Position numbers and translations under genes: made by a program. From the NCBI GenBank assembly GCA_964416195.1, contig CAYQDB010000035.1, forward strand, positions 1-19,763: a stretch of DNA of 19,763 bases, written 5' to 3'. Below the pieces are notes generated by a model. The model saw nothing but the letters and a program-made list of their open reading frames with translations, was not told the DNA's origin and made no database searches. Positions 13,975 to 19,763 of this stretch are shown here, piece after piece; within the stretch, counting starts at the first letter, position 1, and each line of letters starts with the position of its first letter. The stretch comes from CAYQDB01 sp964416195. GTDB lineage: Bacteria; Zixibacteria; MSB-5A5; GN15; FEB-12.

Positions 13975-16231
13975 GTTTCACCATTATGTCATTTGTGTCA
14001 TTCATTTTGATGGCGATAACTGTCGTGTCATCGCGTGGTGGATAGGTGGAATCATGGGAACGCATATCGCTCAGAATCATATCCACAAGAGCCTGTGGAT
14101 TCTCGTTCCTATGCTCTAGAACCATATTGCGAATACGCTCTTCACCGTACTCATTTTCCTCGGTATTCATGGCTTCAGACAGTCCGTCCGTGAAGAAGAA
14201 GAGGATGTCCTGTGGTTGGAGTTGAATGTCACACGACATGTATTCCATGTGGGGAAGGGCGCCGATTATTGCTCCGCCTTCTTTCAGGAGTTCCATACTG
14301 CCATCGCTCCGCACCAAAATTGGGTAGTTATGCCCGGCGTTTGCGTAGCAGAATCGGTTGCTTTGTACATCCAATTCACCGTAGAAGAGAGTTGCATACT
14401 TCTCCGCAGAGGAACAATGCAAGATTTGCTGATTCATATTTCTCAACATGTCGGCAATGGGGCTTCCGTTGTTGACCTCACTGCGGACAATGGCTTGTAT
14501 CTGGGCAATCATGAGGGCCGCCGGCATTCCTTTACCCGAGGCATCGGCAATGACAACAGCGGTGCGGTGATCGTCGATCCGGATGAAATCATAAAAGTCA
14601 CCTCCCACCGTGCGAGATGGTGTGGAAAGAGCTGAAATTGTGAAGGAGTCGCAGGTGGGTGGTTGCGAAGGTAACAGGTCGAGCTGAATCTGCCGCGCCA
14701 TCGTTACCTCTTCCTGCAACCTCATTCGCTCCAGCGAATCGACATACAGTCTGGCATTGGTAAGAGCGGTGACCATCTGGTTTGATAGCACTCCCAGCAG
14801 GTTAATATCTTCCGATGAATAGTGATACCCGGCAGCCTTGTCTGACAACGCCAAAATTCCTAACAGGTTGTTGGCGTCTTTAAGTGGAAGAACCAGCCTG
14901 ACCCGGTGTTCTTCGAGAAAGGTTGCCAGCGGTGAACCTTCATGATAGTCAGAAAGCGAGTGCATGTATGTCGGCGTATTGAGGAGATTTATTCCCCGCA
15001 GCATGAGGTCATCGCGGGACAGGACAATGCGCCGTGGGTGATCATCACCGGGTAAGATGGCATACTCACGTACGGCGTCGTCAAACAGCACAAATTGAAC
15101 TCTTTCAACCAGCAGCGTGGTCTTCAGCGTTTCCTCGATAATCTGCCTAAGCTTCTGTGGGTCAAAAAGGGAGATCACCTGACGTGAAAAGCGCTCGAGG
15201 ACGTTGCGATAGTCTGTTCGCGTGCGGATAAACATAGAGCGAATCAAGTTGTCAATCGAATTGTTGATGGGTTGAAACAGCAACAGGATGAGAATGATGA
15301 AGGCATAGCTGACCACTTCAGCCTGCTCACCGAACATCGGAGTAAGAATTTGCTTAGACTGTACCACTACCAGAACATAGGCGCCGACCAGAATGGCGGA
15401 GGTTATCGTATAAACAAAAGACTGACGGAAAACCAGCCGAACATCGAGGAACTGATGCCTGATCGTGGCAAAGATGAGGTAGCCGGCCCAGGTCAGAAGC
15501 GCTACCAAGGATAACCCCAACCTGAGCTCAGTGGGTATCTTCTCAGGCAGGAATACGAAGCCGAAAAAGGCCGCGGTGTACAGCCCGGCGCCAATACGCG
15601 TGCCCCAGGCTACTATCCTTGTCTGGGTCAACAACCGTGGGTTAGTGATCAATTTCTTTCCGGATTCCAAAAAGTATATGGCGACCAGCAGGTAGAAGAT
15701 ATGTACCATACCGAAAATCGTCGTTTGGTAAGAACGTATGAGATCCATAAGGATGAATAGCAGGGAAGACAGCTTTGACAGGGGTTGCAGGATCACACTT
15801 GAGAACCCGCCTTCTTGGGCGCTGCTTTCAAGAAACTGGACAGCGTTAGCTAATTGCTCGAAGAAGAGGCACAGCACTATGTGCATTATCTGGGGCAGGA
15901 AGATCAGATAACGGATGCGTAGATGTTTGAATTCCTTCAGGCGATCCACAGGGAAGATCCATGTAAAAAGTAAGAGCAACGGGAAGAAGAGTTCCCAAAC
16001 GTACCGTAGACGGTAGATGGTAGAGCTCTCGAAGCTTGCGGCAGCAGTCGATTGTTGTATGATGATGCCGAGACCCACGAAAACAGTACCCATGCCAGCG
16101 AAAAGAAGCATCGTCCCGGTTACTCTATTGAGTCGGCTGGCGAAATTGTCACGTGTCACCATCACGGCCAGAATGATCAAAAAGCCCCCCGTGATAAATG
16201 ATGCGATGATTTTTGCTAACTGTAAATCCAT
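13967..16231 (-). CDS. Membrane-bound SpoIIE-family PP2C phosphatase with GAF domain
   Basis: This 754-residue protein has eight or so hydrophobic segments in residues 1-325, resembling the multi-pass N-terminal sensors of some histidine kinases. A GAF-like domain follows (about 345-495, 'RLVLPLKDANNLLGILALSDK'), then a short coiled-coil linker ('LERMRLQEEVTMARQIQLDLLP'). The SpoIIE/PP2C domain (about 525-748) has metal-binding motifs GGDFYD (543-548), DASGKGM (563-569), AGHNYP, FTDGL and RDDTT, all intact. Enzymes of this kind dephosphorylate STAS-domain anti-sigma antagonists. The STAS protein and its HATPase kinase are encoded immediately upstream (31-base gap), so the three form a partner-switching circuit driven by a membrane or ligand signal. 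It overlaps the Nudix gene by 8 bases. Confidence 0.93.
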   Translation of the reverse strand: MDLQLAKIIASFITGGFLIILAVMVTRDNFASRLNRVTGTMLLFAGMGTVFVGLGIIIQQSTAAASFESSTIYRLRYVWELFFPLLLLFTWIFPVDRLKEFKHLRIRYLIFLPQIMHIVLCLFFEQLANAVQFLESSAQEGGFSSVILQPLSKLSSLLFILMDLIRSYQTTIFGMVHIFYLLVAIYFLESGKKLITNPRLLTQTRIVAWGTRIGAGLYTAAFFGFVFLPEKIPTELRLGLSLVALLTWAGYLIFATIRHQFLDVRLVFRQSFVYTITSAILVGAYVLVVVQSKQILTPMFGEQAEVVSYAFIILILLLFQPINNSIDNLIRSMFIRTRTDYRNVLERFSRQVISLFDPQKLRQIIEETLKTTLLVERVQFVLFDDAVREYAILPGDDHPRRIVLSRDDLMLRGINLLNTPTYMHSLSDYHEGSPLATFLEEHRVRLVLPLKDANNLLGILALSDKAAGYHYSSEDINLLGVLSNQMVTALTNARLYVDSLERMRLQEEVTMARQIQLDLLPSQPPTCDSFTISALSTPSRTVGGDFYDFIRIDDHRTAVVIADASGKGMPAALMIAQIQAIVRSEVNNGSPIADMLRNMNQQILHCSSAEKYATLFYGELDVQSNRFCYANAGHNYPILVRSDGSMELLKEGGAIIGALPHMEYMSCDIQLQPQDILFFFTDGLSEAMNTEENEYGEERIRNMVLEHRNENPQALVDMILSDMRSHDSTYPPRDDTTVIAIKMNDTNDIMVKHG

Positions 16232-16262
16232 ACCTCGTTACCGGACGCGAGTCCCTCAGCTA

Positions 16263-16682
16263 TCAGAAAGCTTTTGTAATTGTTACTGTCGTTCCCTTGT
16301 CGCTTGCCTTAACATCCACCGCATCCATCAGTGCACGGACGATAAAAATACCACGGCCCGCTTCCTTGAGGAGGTTCTCATCTGCGAGAGGGTCATCTAT
16401 TTCGTCCGGATCGAACCCGGATCCCTGATCAGTAACGGTTATTGTGACCTTGCCGTTTGTTTTCCTGATGGCGATGACAATTGGCTCGTCAATCGACGAC
16501 TTGTTGCCGTGAGCAACGGCATTGTTGACAAGTTCGGAGACGGAGATAGCTATATCGGCGATTACCGATTCATCGATTCCGCAGTCTTGCAGGAATCCTT
16601 CGATGAACTCGTCGACGTCGACAAGGTACTTCAGGTTGGAAGGGATTGTAATAGTGTTCCCCGAGATCGAGGGCTTGTCCAT
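16263..16682 (-). CDS. RsbW-like anti-sigma factor / serine kinase (HATPase_c)
   Basis: This 139-residue single-domain GHKL ATPase has N box SELVNNAVAHGN (49-60), G1 box DQGSGFDP (85-92) and G2 'EAGRGIFIVRALMD'. That is the layout of RsbW/SpoIIAB-like kinases that phosphorylate a STAS antagonist and sequester a sigma factor or another partner. It has no dimerisation histidine, so it is not a two-component kinase. A Shine-Dalgarno AGGAG lies 11 bases before ATG 16682. The STAS gene ends 89 bases upstream and the phosphatase gene starts 31 bases downstream. No sigma factor is present in the window, so the sequestered target is unknown. Confidence 0.9.
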   Translation of the reverse strand: MDKPSISGNTITIPSNLKYLVDVDEFIEGFLQDCGIDESVIADIAISVSELVNNAVAHGNKSSIDEPIVIAIRKTNGKVTITVTDQGSGFDPDEIDDPLADENLLKEAGRGIFIVRALMDAVDVKASDKGTTVTITKAF

Positions 16683-16707
16683 GGGCTCTTAATCTCCTGA
16701 AAAACAG

Positions 16708-16732
16708 GCAGGTCGCTGAGGAGCTTACCTGC
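16708..16732 (-). other. Small intercistronic dyad between the STAS and RsbW-like genes
   Basis: GCAGGT and ACCTGC form a 6-bp dyad with a 13-base interior in the 89-base gap 16683-16771. It has no U-run. It may balance the expression of the STAS protein over its kinase, but it could be chance. Confidence 0.2.
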
Positions 16733-16771
16733 TGTGTGGATCTAACTGCAAACCAAGGCAGTCTGCAGCGG

Positions 16772-17110
16772 TTATTTGAGAGCGTCTAATGCTGCCTCAA
16801 CGGAATCATAGGTATCAAACACCATCACAAGTTTAGTTATGGTCAGCAAGGACTGTATTTTGTCCGTAACGTTGGCCAGTTTGAGCTCGCCATCGCTGTT
16901 GCGGAGGGTGGTATAGCTTGAAATCAGAATGCCCAGCCCGGTAGAATTCATCCAGTCCACCTTCGAAAGATCTATCACGACCTTTTTATTCCCTGCCTCA
17001 ATAACCTCATGCAGCTTGTCGTGAAGCAGGCTGGCATCCGGCCCTCCCATGATCTTGCCCTTCGGCTGGAGAATAACGACTCCATCCTGTTCACGGTCGG
17101 TCAATTGCAT
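16772..17110 (-). CDS. STAS-domain anti-sigma factor antagonist
   Basis: This 112-residue single STAS domain of SpoIIAA/RsbV type starts 'MQLTDREQDGVVILQPKGKI'. It carries the phosphorylation loop DLSKVDWMNSTGLGIL with the expected target Ser at S56 (Thr57 next to it). Unphosphorylated protein would bind the RsbW-like kinase and free its partner; phosphorylation by that kinase would reverse this, and the SpoIIE-type phosphatase would reset it. The Shine-Dalgarno GGAGG lies 10 bases before ATG 17110. It is the first gene of the ten-gene minus-strand run. Confidence 0.92.
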   Translation of the reverse strand: MQLTDREQDGVVILQPKGKIMGGPDASLLHDKLHEVIEAGNKKVVIDLSKVDWMNSTGLGILISSYTTLRNSDGELKLANVTDKIQSLLTITKLVMVFDTYDSVEAALDALK

Positions 17111-17421
17111 CTTTATAGTGCCTCCAATAAGGGTTCATCTATGTGATACGCAACTTTCCATCCCAAGTTCCTTGGCTTCGTTTCGTCAGTAAGGTATTAC
17201 TACTGGTCTTAGGATCGAGTACCGTCGATTCTCACCTCTTACTGAACTGGCACAAGTCGCTTATGTATTACGATGTGCCTGAAACATTAATCACTTGAAT
17301 ATCAATGGGGAAGTCAAGTTGATTTTAGAGCCCCAGCGAGACGCCACGCATTGCTAGGGTCTGCGATGAGATTTATGGGAACTGCCGGACTTCTCAGCCG
17401 GTAACTCTATGCATAGCTCAG
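17111..17421 (-). other. Intergenic region upstream of the signalling cluster
   Basis: This stretch must hold the main promoter of the minus-strand cluster. A TTGACT (17317-17312) is present on the minus strand but has no good -10 at a proper distance. I see no palindrome, tRNA or ORF worth reporting here. The Shine-Dalgarno of the STAS gene lies at its left edge. Confidence 0.4.
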
Positions 17422-17452
17422 GTAAGGCAGGAGCTATCAACTCCTGCCTTAC
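17422..17452 (-). terminator. 12-bp hairpin downstream of the secreted peptidase gene
   Basis: GTAAGGCAGGAG (17422-17433) and CTCCTGCCTTAC (17441-17452) form a perfect 12-bp stem with a 7-base loop. It starts 10 bases after the stop codon of the peptidase gene (17463-17465). No clear U-run follows on the minus strand, so it is either a terminator of the U-poor type or an mRNA 3' end stabiliser. Confidence 0.6.
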
Positions 17453-17462
17453 GAGGAGATAA

Positions 17463-17660
17463 TTACGGGCAAGGCGGCGGAGCTGGGCCGCTCTGAAAGA
17501 GGTACTTGACCAGATAGGTCAGGTCAGACACATCAATCGGACCACCAACGCCAACGATTCCGTCGACATTGCCTTCCTCTTCGCATGGCGGCGGCGGGCC
17601 ACTCTTAAAGAGGTACTTGACTAGATAGGTCAGATCAGACACATCAACCGGTCCTCCGAC
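17463..17660 (-). repeat. Dockerin-coding repeat, copy A
   Basis: By eye, these 198 bases align without gaps to 19566-19763 with about 24 differences (about 88% identity). The unit is itself two tandem dockerin repeats that share long runs such as 'aaagaggtacttgac'. Most changes are at third positions or in the Pro/Cys-rich linkers. Confidence 0.85.
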
Positions 17661-19064
17661 GCCTATGATGCCGTCGGCGTTACCTCGGTTCTGGCAGCAG
17701 GATGCGGTGTACCACAGGATGCGGAGGTACGGATGTCCATGTCCCACGCCCGCCTCCTTGCTGTCGAAGCCGAGGTTGTTCGCGTCTTGTCCCTCGTCCG
17801 CCGTAGGCTCCTTCATCACCACGCTGTAGACCCCGTCGCCCGCCAAGGCCGCCTGAACGTCTGGCGTCACGTCCCAAGAGGTCCACACGCACATGCTGAT
17901 CGTCTTGAGGTCGGTTGCAACGGAATTGAAACCGGTGGGAGCATTATTCCATGTGATCGATCCCTCACTCCAACTGTCGCTTGAGAGATAGTGCGCCCCG
18001 ACATTGACTGCCGGGTAAGATAGCCAAGAGTTGTAGAGGTAGAGCTCCGCGGTGTTAATCACCGCCCCACTGGGCAGGGTCCCGAGGTCAAACTTGAGAT
18101 AGCTGCGGTGGATGTTGACCGGGTCGAAATATGGGTAATGACCGACGATCAGAGAACCAGTGGTTCCGTAGTTCGCGTTTGGATCAGTATCTACGACGCA
18201 GGCATCATCTATCGGAGGGATATCGGTTTGGAAAGTAATGCTGAACAGTGTGACTCCATATATTCCCCAAGGGTCTCCCGCCTGGATCTGACGCCACAGG
18301 TACCAGTGGGTGCCGGTATCCCAGGTATCGTGTATACCGTATTTCATGGTGGCGTTGTCGTAACCGATCCCGGTAACAAAGTGATCGGTGTCGCCGTCGC
18401 CATCGGTGTCTACCAGGAACACCACCGGGCGGCCGGCGTCGATCTCGGCTTTGTACTCAGCCCAACTGAACCCGGCAAAGTACTTGTTTGTCGCAGTGGC
18501 AATGTACAGCGGGGCAACCAGATTGACATAGCCGGTAAAAGACACCGGAACATCACTGAACCAGCTCCAGCCGTAGTAGTTGCTACGTGAGCTCCAGGAT
18601 GTCTCGAAGAAATCGGCCACGCAGTCACTGGCATGGGCTCCTCCAGTTTGGGATCTGTCCATTAACAGAGTGGGCCAGGAGTCTATCGGACAGGAGTAAT
18701 CCTGGTAATGGTCTCCATCGGGAGCGGCACAATTGGGATTACCGCTGTCGTCAGCGATCGTAGCGTCGACAGCAGCAGTTTGGGTTGTGGCGTCACCGGG
18801 TACCAAGTCTGAGTATCCCTTTCCATCCCAGTATCCTACCACCATACCCACGGCAGTAGGGCCGCAGCCATGGTGCCACAGGTAGGCCGGCACGCCGGGG
18901 ATTGTTACCTGGGCCCGCGTGGGAGGGCGTATACCACGATCTATACCCGGGGGCGGGACTGGCCCGGTCGTACTCTGCTGAGCGGAAACCGGCTCAGCCG
19001 CAACCAGAATCAGGATTGCCGTCCCAAGCATGCAAAACAAGCTGAAACTTTTGAATGTGTTCAT
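17463..19064 (-). CDS. Secreted C39-like cysteine peptidase with DNRLRE/CBM96-like domain and two dockerin-like repeats
   Basis: This 533-residue protein has a signal peptide (1-28, ending PVSAQQ). Residues about 52-275 look like a papain-fold C39_2-type peptidase: nucleophile C67 in HHGCGPTAVG, H228 in 'DTDHFVTGIGY' and D246 in 'IHDTWD' make a plausible triad. Several more Cys (112, 125, 148) suggest disulphides. Residues about 283-455 resemble the DNRLRE/CBM96 module ('SYLKFDLGTLPSGAVINTAELYLY', 'SITWNNAP', 'WDVTPDVQ'). Two dockerin-like calcium-loop repeats close the protein ('GNADGI.GVGGPVDVSDLTYLV' and a second copy). The role is probably extracellular proteolysis or surface attachment. 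The start has a GAGGAG Shine-Dalgarno 9 bases upstream. The dockerin coding region is nearly repeated in the neighbouring gene at 19566-19763. Confidence 0.85.
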   Translation of the reverse strand: MNTFKSFSLFCMLGTAILILVAAEPVSAQQSTTGPVPPPGIDRGIRPPTRAQVTIPGVPAYLWHHGCGPTAVGMVVGYWDGKGYSDLVPGDATTQTAAVDATIADDSGNPNCAAPDGDHYQDYSCPIDSWPTLLMDRSQTGGAHASDCVADFFETSWSSRSNYYGWSWFSDVPVSFTGYVNLVAPLYIATATNKYFAGFSWAEYKAEIDAGRPVVFLVDTDGDGDTDHFVTGIGYDNATMKYGIHDTWDTGTHWYLWRQIQAGDPWGIYGVTLFSITFQTDIPPIDDACVVDTDPNANYGTTGSLIVGHYPYFDPVNIHRSYLKFDLGTLPSGAVINTAELYLYNSWLSYPAVNVGAHYLSSDSWSEGSITWNNAPTGFNSVATDLKTISMCVWTSWDVTPDVQAALAGDGVYSVVMKEPTADEGQDANNLGFDSKEAGVGHGHPYLRILWYTASCCQNRGNADGIIGVGGPVDVSDLTYLVKYLFKSGPPPPCEEEGNVDGIVGVGGPIDVSDLTYLVKYLFQSGPAPPPCP

Positions 19065-19491
19065 CCTCTTTCTCTCCTCACCTTAAGTTGAAACCCTGGT
19101 GGTCTCGACAAATTCATTGTGTTAAGCAGTTAGACAGGCCAAGCCCACCCAGCTACGACACTGCTATTACCGGATACAGCGACAGCGCTACTTAAACATT
19201 TAATGTTCTTTTCATACTCTCTCCTCCTGACTTATCATGCGTTCACAAAGTGGTGTATCTAACAAGTTCAAAGACCTTGCCTTGGCACGAAGTATAAGCA
19301 GTAATAGATCTCCTGCTCAGACAAAGAAAAGATCGAAAGCCCAAAGATGAAACGAGATCAAACTACATTAAAAAATACTACTTTGGTCGAATATGTCAAG
19401 TATTTTGTTGGATAACCTCCTCACCATTCGCAACTGATCGCTCAACAAGATATTATGGGCGCTTAACGGAATGAAATGGCTGCCAAAATAG
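19065..19491 (-). other. Long leader/intergenic region of the peptidase gene
   Basis: This gap between the peptidase start and the terminator hairpin at 19492 holds the promoter-like element at 19372-19399. It would give a leader of about 300 bases. Within the leader, at 19215-19192, is a 7-codon ORF (MKRTLNV) with a GGAGGAG Shine-Dalgarno 6 bases before its ATG. No riboswitch or tRNA is recognised. Confidence 0.4.
19372..19399 (-). promoter_or_regulatory. Sigma-70-like promoter for the secreted peptidase gene
   Basis: On the minus strand, a perfect TTGACA (19399-19394), a 16-base spacer and TATTTT (19377-19372) fit the housekeeping consensus in an AT-rich stretch. The start of transcription would be near 19365. 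Confidence 0.5.
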
Positions 19492-19524
19492 AACAGCCAC
19501 CCCTGTCACTCAGGAGTGGCTGTT
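19492..19524 (-). terminator. Intrinsic terminator of the second dockerin gene
   Basis: AACAGCCACCCCTG (19492-19505) and CAGGAGTGGCTGTT (19511-19524) form a 14-bp stem with one mismatch or G-U pair and a 5-base loop. On the minus strand it is followed by CTATTTTGG. It lies 41 bases after the stop codon of the gene at 19566, which it would end. Confidence 0.7.
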
Positions 19525-19565
19525 TCTTTGACTGGAATACTCAAGATTCTATTATCGTTGCTTCC

Positions 19566-19763
19566 TTACGGGCAAGGCGCTGGCGCCGGACCGCTCTTAA
19601 AGAGGTACTTGACCAGATAGGTCAGGTCAGCCACATCAATTGGACCACCAACGCCAGTGATTCCATCGACATTACCCTCTTCTATACATGGCGGAACTGG
19701 GCCACTCTTAAAGAGGTACTTGACTAAATAGGTCAGATCAGCCACATCAACCGGTCCGCCCAC
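19566..19763 (-). CDS. C-terminal dockerin-like repeats of a second secreted protein (partial)
   Basis: Only the last 65 codons are inside the window, and the 5' end lies beyond base 19763. The visible part is two dockerin-like repeats, each with a loop 'DGxTGVGGPxDVADLTYLV' and a helix 'KYLFKSGP', joined by a Pro/Cys linker and ending PAPAPCP. It differs from the neighbour's pair mainly by VADLT for VSDLT. Such repeats bind calcium and usually anchor extracellular proteins to cohesin-like partners or to the surface. The catalytic part is not visible, so the function is open. The first codon in view is GTG read as an internal Val, not a start. Confidence 0.85.
   Translation of the reverse strand: MGGPVDVADLTYLVKYLFKSGPVPPCIEEGNVDGITGVGGPIDVADLTYLVKYLFKSGPAPAPCP
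19566..19763 (-). repeat. Dockerin-coding repeat, copy B
   Basis: This is the partner of 17463-17660 (ungapped, about 24 differences in 198 bases by eye). Both copies start at the stop codon of their gene, so the C-terminal module is shared by two neighbouring genes. Confidence 0.85.

Noticed and set aside
16017..16700. 227-codon plus-strand ORF opposite the RsbW-like and SpoIIE genes
   Set aside because: It lies antisense to two genes with clear conserved motifs, has no Shine-Dalgarno and shows no recognisable domain. It is a shadow of the coding strand, as is the 203-codon ORF at 6601-7212.
17285..17317. TTGACT on the minus strand as the main promoter of the signalling cluster
   Set aside because: The hexamers at 16-18 bases spacing match TATAAT at only one or two positions. 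The real promoter may use another sigma factor.
19284..19301. TTGGCACG near 19284 as a sigma-54 promoter on the plus strand
   Set aside because: The next GC is 12 instead of 10 bases from the GG and TTG is missing. There is also no plus-strand gene downstream.
1..19763. CRISPR array, tRNA, rRNA or mobile element
   Set aside because: No regularly spaced direct repeats, cloverleaf, rRNA segment, transposase or integrase was seen on either strand. The only strong repeats are the dockerin-coding modules.

Overview
The window looks like chromosomal DNA from a diderm bacterium. An Omp85-type outer-membrane barrel is encoded, and two adjacent secreted-protein genes end in paired dockerin-like repeats of the form 'DGxxGVGGPxDVxDLTYLVKYLF'. 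From memory, that repeat style is typical of candidate division Zixibacteria and related FCB-group genomes; the phylum is an inference and was not tested. I see no tRNA, rRNA, CRISPR array, transposase or phage gene.

Left part, plus strand (1-3131). The window opens with the last codons of a TrkA-type K+ channel/transporter regulator. Next comes a large membrane protein that joins three modules: an N-terminal PqqD-like (RiPP recognition element type) domain, an M50 site-2 zinc protease core, and a HlyD-type periplasmic adaptor. About 220 bases downstream lies a 30-codon gene, too short for ordinary gene callers. It has its own promoter-like element, a 5' leader hairpin, a near-perfect Shine-Dalgarno and a perfect 9-bp terminator stem. 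It encodes a peptide carrying LEARIAP. I regard the pairing of this micro-peptide with the PqqD-M50-HlyD protein as the most likely undescribed system here: a candidate peptide maturation/export or peptide-signal module.

Middle part, minus strand (17110 down to 3108). Ten genes lie head to tail with short gaps or overlaps and form a signal-transduction supercluster. In transcription order they are: a STAS anti-sigma-antagonist, an RsbW-like HATPase anti-sigma kinase, a membrane SpoIIE/PP2C phosphatase with GAF domain, a zinc-ribbon Nudix hydrolase, an NtrY-like membrane histidine kinase, a sigma-54-dependent NtrC-family response regulator, a bactofilin-like/Omp85 barrel fusion, a DUF4390-like exported protein, a soluble GAF-PAS histidine kinase, and a Ser/Thr kinase with a long TPR array. 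The first three can form a complete partner-switching circuit, although no sigma factor is visible here. The next sensor/regulator pair probably controls sigma-54 promoters. One near-consensus -24/-12 site sits directly in front of the barrel gene.

Right part, minus strand (17463-19763). A secreted papain-fold (C39-like) cysteine peptidase carries a DNRLRE/CBM96-like domain and two dockerin-like repeats. It is followed, at the window edge, by the C-terminal end of a second protein with almost the same dockerin pair. The gap between the two holds a promoter-like element, a 7-codon leader ORF and a terminator hairpin.
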